Shown: one piece after another, positions 59,837 through 64,000 of the stretch
How positions within the stretch are numbered: the first letter of the stretch is position 1
How the letters are laid out: each line of letters starts with the position of its first letter
Origin: Clostridia bacterium
Lineage (GTDB): Bacteria; Bacillota; DAOUPZ01
Direction of reading: 5' to 3'
Assembly (NCBI GenBank): GCA_030625885.1
Contig: DAOUPZ010000004.1
Span: 52,623-116,622, forward strand
Length of the DNA: 64,000 nt
Program-made: the position numbers and the translations under genes
Notes under the pieces: model-generated
Told to the model about the DNA's origin: nothing
The model's input: only the letters and a program-made list of their open reading frames with translations
Databases searched by the model: none

Positions 59837-60955
59837 TTAGCGAAACAAATGTGTCAACTTAGAAAAAAAAGATTTAATATGGGTGTTTGTTTCCTCCTCT
59901 AACAAAATTTCTTCTCCATTGACCATCTGTAGCGCAATCCGTTTTAACGTTTGGGCTGCTTTTGAATGAGGATACGATAAGACAACCGGCTGTTGTTCCA
60001 TAACCGCTTTCATCATTTTTTCATCGTGTTGAATAATACCGTGCCTTTGAAGAGAAATATCAAGAAACTTACGCATTGCAAGATCAAGTTTCTCTAAAGT
60101 TTGTTGTGCCTCTTTTTCATCCTGTGCCTTATTAACAATTACTTTTAAATACTCTTTTTTATGTGATGATTCATTAACAATCGCTTTTATCATAGCATAT
60201 GCATCCGTTATAGCTGTTGGTTCTGTTGTTGTTATAACGATAACCTCATCAGCAGCTAATACAAAATTTAAGACTTTATTTGAAATACCTGCACCCGTAT
60301 CGATTAAAATAATGTCTGCTTCTTCTTCTAGTTTATTCAAAGCATAAATAAAACGTCTCAATTGATGATCACTTAAGTCAGATATTTCTTTGAATCCAGA
60401 ACCCCCTGAAATCAATTTGACCCCATCCGGTCCAGTAACAATAATTTCATCCATATCTTTTTTCCCGGTCATGACATGGCTTAGATTGTATTTGGGATAA
60501 CATCCCATTAAAACTTCTACGTTGGCAAGTCCTATATCCGCATCCATAATAAGAACACGCTTCCCCATTCTACTGAGGGTAATGGCTATATTTACGGTAA
60601 AACTTGTTTTCCCAACCCCGCCTTTACCGCTCGTTATCGCTATAACCTGAGACTTCCCGCTCCCTTTTAATCGTTGGGCTTTAGATATTCTATTCGGACG
60701 AGAAATAATTAATGCCGCAACGGGCTCTGTCTTCCGACTCAAAACTTCTGCTTCAAATACATACGTTTCTTGTGTATCCAATGAGTGTAAAGAAATAACG
60801 GTTCCCGGAGTAATTGCAATAATTTTTCCTCTCTTCATGGGCGTTGAAAAAGCAAATACTTCTTCGTTCATAGCAAGTAAGCACGTCAAATATTTCCCAG
60901 CATATATTCCTTTGCTAACAACCAATTCAAAATACTGATTCACTTCAAAGTTCAC
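59837..60955 (-). CDS. YcgR N-terminal (PilZN) domain fused to a FlhG/MinD-type ATPase
   Basis: This protein has 372 residues in two parts. Residues 1-95 align with the N-terminal domain of the neighbouring YcgR protein (shared pattern NQ..L.V..G...G.Y, a PM/MP turn, G.V, F...V, EP...LLI/ALII..P....K.QR). No PilZ domain follows. From about 103 on it is a MinD/ParA ATPase close to FlhG: KGGVGKT at 111-117, DADIGLANVEVLMG, VKLISGGSGF, DTGAGIS and a C-terminal amphipathic helix (HIKSFFSKLTHLF) suited to membrane binding. The DQAxxLR motif of FlhG is absent. It is the second of two tandem FlhG-like genes. Role inferred only: linking flagellar placement or brake state. Confidence 0.85.
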   Translation of the reverse strand: MNFEVNQYFELVVSKGIYAGKYLTCLLAMNEEVFAFSTPMKRGKIIAITPGTVISLHSLDTQETYVFEAEVLSRKTEPVAALIISRPNRISKAQRLKGSGKSQVIAITSGKGGVGKTSFTVNIAITLSRMGKRVLIMDADIGLANVEVLMGCYPKYNLSHVMTGKKDMDEIIVTGPDGVKLISGGSGFKEISDLSDHQLRRFIYALNKLEEEADIILIDTGAGISNKVLNFVLAADEVIVITTTEPTAITDAYAMIKAIVNESSHKKEYLKVIVNKAQDEKEAQQTLEKLDLAMRKFLDISLQRHGIIQHDEKMMKAVMEQQPVVLSYPHSKAAQTLKRIALQMVNGEEILLEEETNTHIKSFFSKLTHLFR

Positions 60956-60979
60956 TCTAAAACGCCCCCCTTAAAGGCA

Positions 60980-61858
60980 TTATCCAAAGAAACTAACAAT
61001 TTTTTTTATAAAAACAGGCATCCCGCTGCTATCACTTTTATGATACGGTTTATTCGCCAAATCACTTGCTAACGCCAAAAACCTTTCTGCTGCTTTTGAT
61101 TGGGGAGAAGCAATTATGAGTGGTGTCTGCCGCTTAACTGCTTTGACAAGTTCTTGATCCTCTAAAACATACCCCCAGTAACCTAAGTTATAATTAAGGA
61201 ATTTCTGTCCTGCCATAACCATTTTATCTTTAACTTGTTTCGCTTCACTTGAACCTGATACCCGGTTTAAAATCAAATTGATTTTTGCTCTAGGATCAAC
61301 CTCTATCATATATTTCATCACAGCATAAGCATCGGTCAAAGAAGTGGGTTCAGGTGTCACAATGAGAGCAATTTCATCAGCAGCCAATGCAAAGCTAATG
61401 ACATCATATGAGATCCCTGCCCCTGTATCAATTAATAGCCAGTCTGTTTGATATTGTAGTTTTGCCAATTCTCTAATAAATCGTTGCAATTGGTGCCGCC
61501 CAAGACGGCGCATATCTACCATGCCAGAACCGCCTGGTATAATTTGTATCCCCCCAGGCCCTGCAACAATAATTTCCTCTAGTTTCTTCATTCCCAATAA
61601 AACATGACCAATATTAAAACGGGGATATTGGTTTAATAAAACATCTACATTCGCAAGACCGATATCAGCGTCTAGTATCATAACGCGTTCTCCCAGTGAA
61701 GCCAACGCAATCGCAAGATTCGTTACAATATTAGTCTTTCCAACGCCCCCTTTTCCACTTGTTACTGCTATGACCCGACCTTTTGCGGCAGAATCTTGAA
61801 AAGATTTGGTTTCAATATTTTTTATAATATTACGCAATTTAGTTGCCTGGTCATTCAT
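60980..61858 (-). CDS. flhG: Flagellar number regulator FlhG (YlxH/MinD type)
   Basis: This ATPase controls flagellar number and position and stimulates the FlhF GTPase. The N-terminus has DQATKLR at residues 3-9, matching the FlhF-activating DQAxxLR motif. KGGVGKT is at 36-42, followed by DADIGLANVDVLL, DTGAGISYD and a C-terminal amphipathic helix (FIKKIVSFFG). It has 292 residues. It begins 2 bases after the flhF stop, so the pair is coupled. Confidence 0.94.
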   Translation of the reverse strand: MNDQATKLRNIIKNIETKSFQDSAAKGRVIAVTSGKGGVGKTNIVTNLAIALASLGERVMILDADIGLANVDVLLNQYPRFNIGHVLLGMKKLEEIIVAGPGGIQIIPGGSGMVDMRRLGRHQLQRFIRELAKLQYQTDWLLIDTGAGISYDVISFALAADEIALIVTPEPTSLTDAYAVMKYMIEVDPRAKINLILNRVSGSSEAKQVKDKMVMAGQKFLNYNLGYWGYVLEDQELVKAVKRQTPLIIASPQSKAAERFLALASDLANKPYHKSDSSGMPVFIKKIVSFFG

Positions 61859-61860
61859 CC

Positions 61861-63072
61861 TTAAGACTCCTTTAAAATCAACTGAGAAACCTGAACAGCA
61901 TCGGCAATTTCAATGTCATCGGGAACATTTTGCCCGGTCGTTATGTATGATAACGCTTTATTTGTCTTTTGTCCGATGTTAAAAATACTGCCATAAGTAT
62001 TCGTTTCATCTAGTTTGGTAAAAATTACTTTAGAAGGATTTAATTCTTCAAAACGATTAATAATTTCTAACATATCTTTATATTTTGTATTAGCACTCAA
62101 AACCAAATATTTATCAATCGAGTAGCCAATATCATGCAAATTACTTAATTCCTTTATTTGCGTTAAGTTCTTTTGACTTCTTCCTGCTGTATCCATAAAT
62201 ATTAAATCCTTGTCACTATGCTTTTCTATAGCTTTGATAATATCATCTTTTGTAAAAACAACCTCTACGGGAATATTTAATATATCTCCATATTTTTTTA
62301 ACTGCTCAACTGCTGCAATTCGATAAGTGTCTGCTGTTAATAACGCCACCTTTTTCCTTTTATATAATGCAAAGCTAGCCGCAAGCTTTGCGATGGTCGT
62401 TGTTTTACCTACACCCGTTGGCCCAATTAATGAAACAATATGCTGCTTCCCATCCACTAATTCAATAGGAGACGGTTTCCCCAATTGCTCTTCTATATAG
62501 GAATATAGTACCTCTTTAATCGTATCTATGTCATTTAGTTCTTCTTCTTTCAATGTTCTTAAAACTTCTTTTAACATATTCCTGGCTAACACTTCTTCAA
62601 TTTCATTTTTTATCAATTCATTGTAGACACTCAGCAAAACATAATATGCCTCTTGTAATTGAGTGAGAAATAGATCTTCATGATCATTTTTCTCTAAATT
62701 TTCATGTTTTCTTTCTGTAATTAATTCTACCTTTTTACGCATTTGTTCTATTTGTTCTTCTAACTGCTCTATTTTTTCATTTTTCTCTGGAATTGGTTGT
62801 GGCTTCTTTTCTAAAGGCGGTAATATCACTTCATCTGATATCCCTTGAAAATGTTGTTCTTTAGGTTGTTCTTTAGGCGATGAATTATTAGTAGATAATG
62901 TTCTAACATCATTAGCTGCAGTAACTTCAAACCATTCCCGTGAAAAAAATCCCCAAAAGCCGCCTTTCTTAAATTTACGGGTATGCAAAATAACCGCATC
63001 TTGTCCTAAGTCCATCTTAACTTTCGTCATGGCCTCCTGCATACTTTTTGCTACATAACGTTTTACTTTCAT
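61861..63072 (-). CDS. flhF: Flagellar SRP-type GTPase FlhF
   Basis: This SRP-GTPase positions new flagella. The basic N-terminal part (1-55) is followed by a low-complexity Glu/Lys coiled region (about 65-130), an N domain, and the G domain with GPTGVGKTT at 217-225, DTYRIAAVEQL, DTAGRSQKN and TKLDETNTYG. It has 403 residues. It starts directly after the flhA stop. Confidence 0.95.
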   Translation of the reverse strand: MKVKRYVAKSMQEAMTKVKMDLGQDAVILHTRKFKKGGFWGFFSREWFEVTAANDVRTLSTNNSSPKEQPKEQHFQGISDEVILPPLEKKPQPIPEKNEKIEQLEEQIEQMRKKVELITERKHENLEKNDHEDLFLTQLQEAYYVLLSVYNELIKNEIEEVLARNMLKEVLRTLKEEELNDIDTIKEVLYSYIEEQLGKPSPIELVDGKQHIVSLIGPTGVGKTTTIAKLAASFALYKRKKVALLTADTYRIAAVEQLKKYGDILNIPVEVVFTKDDIIKAIEKHSDKDLIFMDTAGRSQKNLTQIKELSNLHDIGYSIDKYLVLSANTKYKDMLEIINRFEELNPSKVIFTKLDETNTYGSIFNIGQKTNKALSYITTGQNVPDDIEIADAVQVSQLILKES

Positions 63073-64000
63073 CTATAACTTCACCATCCCCACTGATTGC
63101 ACATCAAACGTACCGTCTAATTCATTATAAGACAAAACAGGTATGTCAGGGACAACGCGTTCAACTAAACGTTTAAAATAAATTCTCACCATCGGAGAAC
63201 ATAAAATAACAACTTGATACCCCTGTCGTGATGCTTGTTCAACAACCTCCTGAACATTTTTATAAATAGTTTGTATCGTATTAGGATCAATATTAATGTA
63301 ACTGCCTTGTTCTGTTTGTTGAAGACTCTGCATCATCAATTTTTCTAAATCTGCATCTAATGTAATAACAGGTAGTGAATGTCCCTGGGGCTTATATTGT
63401 TGTGAGATCTGTCGTACCAGAGACTGTCTTACATATTCTGTTAGGGCATCAATATCGCGGGTCGCACGTGCTTGATCTGCAAGCGACTCAAAAATGGTCA
63501 CAAGATTACGTATCGATATCTGTTCACATAGAAGATTCTGTAAAACTTTTTGCACTTCTCCCATTGTCAATAGGTTGGGTATTAATTCTTCGACAATCGC
63601 AGAATAATTTTCCTTTAAATTATCAATTAACGCCTGTGTCTCTTGCCGTCCCAAGATTTCATCCGCATGTCTGCGAATAATTTCTGTCAAATGCGTTGCA
63701 ATGACTGACGATAAATCCACTACAGTGTAGCCATTCAATTCCGCTTCTTCCCGCTTTTCTTCTGTGACCCACAAAGCAGGCAGACCAAAAGCAGGTTCCA
63801 TCGTTTCTATTCCATCCACAGAGGACTGCACCATTCCTGAATCCATGGCCATGTAATAACCAACCATCATTTCACCTTGTGCGATATCCATCCCTTTCAT
63901 TTTAATTTTATAAACACTAGGTTTTAACTGCATATTATCCCTTATGCGAATAGGTGGAACAACTAACCCCATTTCCATTGCCATTTGACGTCGAATCATC
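63073..64000 (-). CDS. flhA: Flagellar type III export protein FlhA, C-terminal part (cut by window edge)
   Basis: This is the export-gate protein of the flagellar secretion system. The 308 residues visible are the C-terminal cytoplasmic domain. AMEMGLVVPPIRIRDN, GYTVVDLSSVIATHLTEI, LGRQETQALID and VVILCSPMVRIYFKRLVE are FlhA signatures. The N-terminal membrane part lies beyond base 64000. The stop is immediately before the flhF ATG. Confidence 0.95.
   Translation of the reverse strand, partial: MIRRQMAMEMGLVVPPIRIRDNMQLKPSVYKIKMKGMDIAQGEMMVGYYMAMDSGMVQSSVDGIETMEPAFGLPALWVTEEKREEAELNGYTVVDLSSVIATHLTEIIRRHADEILGRQETQALIDNLKENYSAIVEELIPNLLTMGEVQKVLQNLLCEQISIRNLVTIFESLADQARATRDIDALTEYVRQSLVRQISQQYKPQGHSLPVITLDADLEKLMMQSLQQTEQGSYINIDPNTIQTIYKNVQEVVEQASRQGYQVVILCSPMVRIYFKRLVERVVPDIPVLSYNELDGTFDVQSVGMVKL

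Overview
The window is a piece of chromosome from a low-GC, Gram-positive-type, endospore-forming and flagellated member of the Bacillota, most probably an anaerobic Clostridia-class organism. Spore markers are dipicolinate synthase (dpaA/dpaB), ymxH, an alpha/beta-type SASP, tepA and ylzJ. Motility markers are flhA-flhF-flhG, a che cluster, sigD and fapA. The F-type ATP synthase c subunit carries the two-carboxylate motif known from anaerobes. The species cannot be named from the sequence. No rRNA, tRNA, CRISPR array, prophage or intact transposase gene was seen. Almost everything reads on the minus strand; the exceptions are a CDF transporter and an NhaD/ArsB-type permease (1-2.6 kb) and a YihY protein (28.5-29.3 kb).

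Layout by position. 0-3 kb: two plus-strand transporters and repeat-rich spacers. 3.0-10.3 kb: complete atp operon (atpZ-I-B-E-F-H-A-G-D-C) with its own promoter and terminator. 10.5-13.5 kb: teichoic acid/wall precursor genes (wecB, tagO) and a MazG-like protein. 13.7-14.1 kb: an orphan c-subunit paralogue without the ion-binding carboxylate, as a single-gene transcription unit. 14.2-24.2 kb: comEB, upp, glyA, rpiB, an arginine/tyrosine phosphatase with a coiled-coil insert, tsaC/sua5, a ZIP transporter, prmC, prfA, chrA, yqhQ, rpmE. 24.3-31.1 kb: an uncharacterised radical SAM protein, a LysM/M23 protein, rho, yihY, glpX, fsa. 31.4-46.3 kb: aspartate/DAP/dipicolinate genes (asd, dpaB, dpaA, dapB, ymxH; dapA, lysC) interleaved with ftsK, uppP, ylzJ, tepA, a SASP, RNase J and a divergent MurE-like ligase. 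46.6-50.1 kb: frr, pyrH, tsf, rpsB. 50.5-64 kb: the downstream part of a large fla/che operon (flhA to swrB).

How the genes fit together. lysC, asd, dapA and dapB make the lysine/DAP precursors; dpaAB divert dihydrodipicolinate to spore DPA. The locus has the gene content of the Bacillus subtilis ymxH-dpaAB-asd-dapG-dapA-rnj-tepA-ylzJ-spoIIIE region, but in circularly permuted order. The fla/che-sigD-swrB-rpsB-tsf-pyrH-frr order is the same as in B. subtilis.

The most unusual items are: (1) two tandem FlhG/MinD ATPases, the second fused to a YcgR-type N-terminal (PilZN) domain and lacking the DQAxxLR FlhF-activating motif; (2) the orphan c-like subunit with Glu replaced by Gln; (3) a MurE paralogue missing the DNPR and KGHE motifs, with its ribosome binding site inside a hairpin; (4) a low-molecular-weight phosphatase with about 80 extra residues before its catalytic Asp; (5) several families of intergenic repeats, including two MITE-like elements and short hairpins whose stems co-vary.
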